Of a DNA stretch of 5,608 nucleotides, positions 5,518 to 5,608 are shown piece after piece; position 1 is the stretch's first letter, and the number at the start of each line of letters is the position of its first letter. The stretch is from an uncultured Nitrospina sp. (GTDB taxonomy: Bacteria > Nitrospinota > Nitrospinia > Nitrospinales > VA-1): contig CATMOP010000155.1 of assembly GCA_950072225.1 (NCBI GenBank), forward strand, positions 1-5,608, written 5' to 3'. The notes under the pieces were generated by a model that saw only the letters and a program-made list of their open reading frames with translations, did no database searches and was not told where the DNA came from. A program made the translations under genes and the position numbers.

Positions 5518-5608
5518 TGGCTGTGGAGTATGATGGCGGGAAGAAAACTCATAGATGGTGTGAGGATTTAAGGTGGTCTTTTGGGGAAGAATACTTGTTG
5601 GTGCAGTT
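5506..5608 (+). pseudogene. Remnant of a second SNase-family nuclease gene (3' end)
   Basis: From 5517 the frame reads MAVEYDGGKKTHRWCED, matching MAVRYDGGKKTHKWCGG at the end of the intact nuclease. Just upstream, AAAGCAAGGTG would read KAG if two single bases were removed, extending the match to the VEAG segment and suggesting small insertions. No catalytic motif is present. Instead of stopping, the frame continues as LRWSFGEEYLLVQ to the window edge, because the sequence shifts by one base relative to copy 1 near 5563. The end of the fragment is unclear; homology is visible only to about 5567. The ATG at 5517 overlaps the parA-fragment TGA, but translation from it is not supported. Confidence 0.8.
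5517..5562 (+). repeat. Direct repeat, copy 2 (broken nuclease tail)
   Basis: This is the second copy of the 46-base repeat at 3791-3836, in the same orientation and 1726 bases downstream, with five substitutions and no gap. It lies directly after the parA fragment rather than after a nuclease body. Confidence 0.93.

Noticed and set aside
3845..5608. Complete integrative element, toxin-antitoxin or CRISPR locus
   Set aside because: No integrase, transposase, tRNA, regularly spaced repeats or paired toxin/antitoxin-like genes are visible in this stretch.

Overview
The window comes from a Gram-negative (diderm) bacterium with moderate-to-low GC. It starts inside a Tol-Pal envelope gene cluster and ends in a patchwork of small, mostly exported accessory genes that runs into gene debris. 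All recognisable genes are on the + strand. TolB, Pal and a TonB/TolA-type domain establish the diderm envelope. The Pal sequence (GHCDERGT motif, Cys-containing C-terminal region, long Gly/Ser linker) recalls deltaproteobacterial or Nitrospinota-like lineages, but I cannot fix the taxon from sequence alone.

Positions 1-2670 hold the Tol-Pal part: the 3' end of a TolA/TonB C-terminal domain gene, tolB overlapping it by 20 bases, a 307-base AT-rich gap, pal, and a very strong intrinsic terminator. TolA in the inner membrane, periplasmic TolB and the lipoprotein Pal together tether the outer membrane to peptidoglycan and drive its constriction at division.

Positions 2731-3372 encode an exported, almost entirely coiled-coil protein. 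It sits where CpoB/YbgF usually follows pal, but it has no TPR domain.

Positions 3397-5390 hold a tight run of small genes: a secreted staphylococcal-nuclease-like enzyme with a complete set of catalytic residues, a secreted Sel1-repeat protein, an unknown Cys-rich exported or membrane-anchored protein, a 76-residue lipoprotein, a tiny ORF, and a 74-residue two-helix membrane protein. Most have strong Shine-Dalgarno sequences, several lying inside or just after the previous gene, so they look like one co-translated unit.

Positions 5368-5608 are debris. The first ~50 codons of a ParA-type ATPase carry a Lys-to-Glu change in the P-loop. They run straight into a fragment of the 3' end of a second nuclease gene, which repeats positions 3791-3836 at 41 of 46 bases. 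The same nuclease tail therefore brackets a ~1.7 kb accessory segment. This is the most interesting structure in the window and points to past duplication, recombination or insertion downstream of the Tol-Pal genes. I did not find strong evidence for a complete new system.
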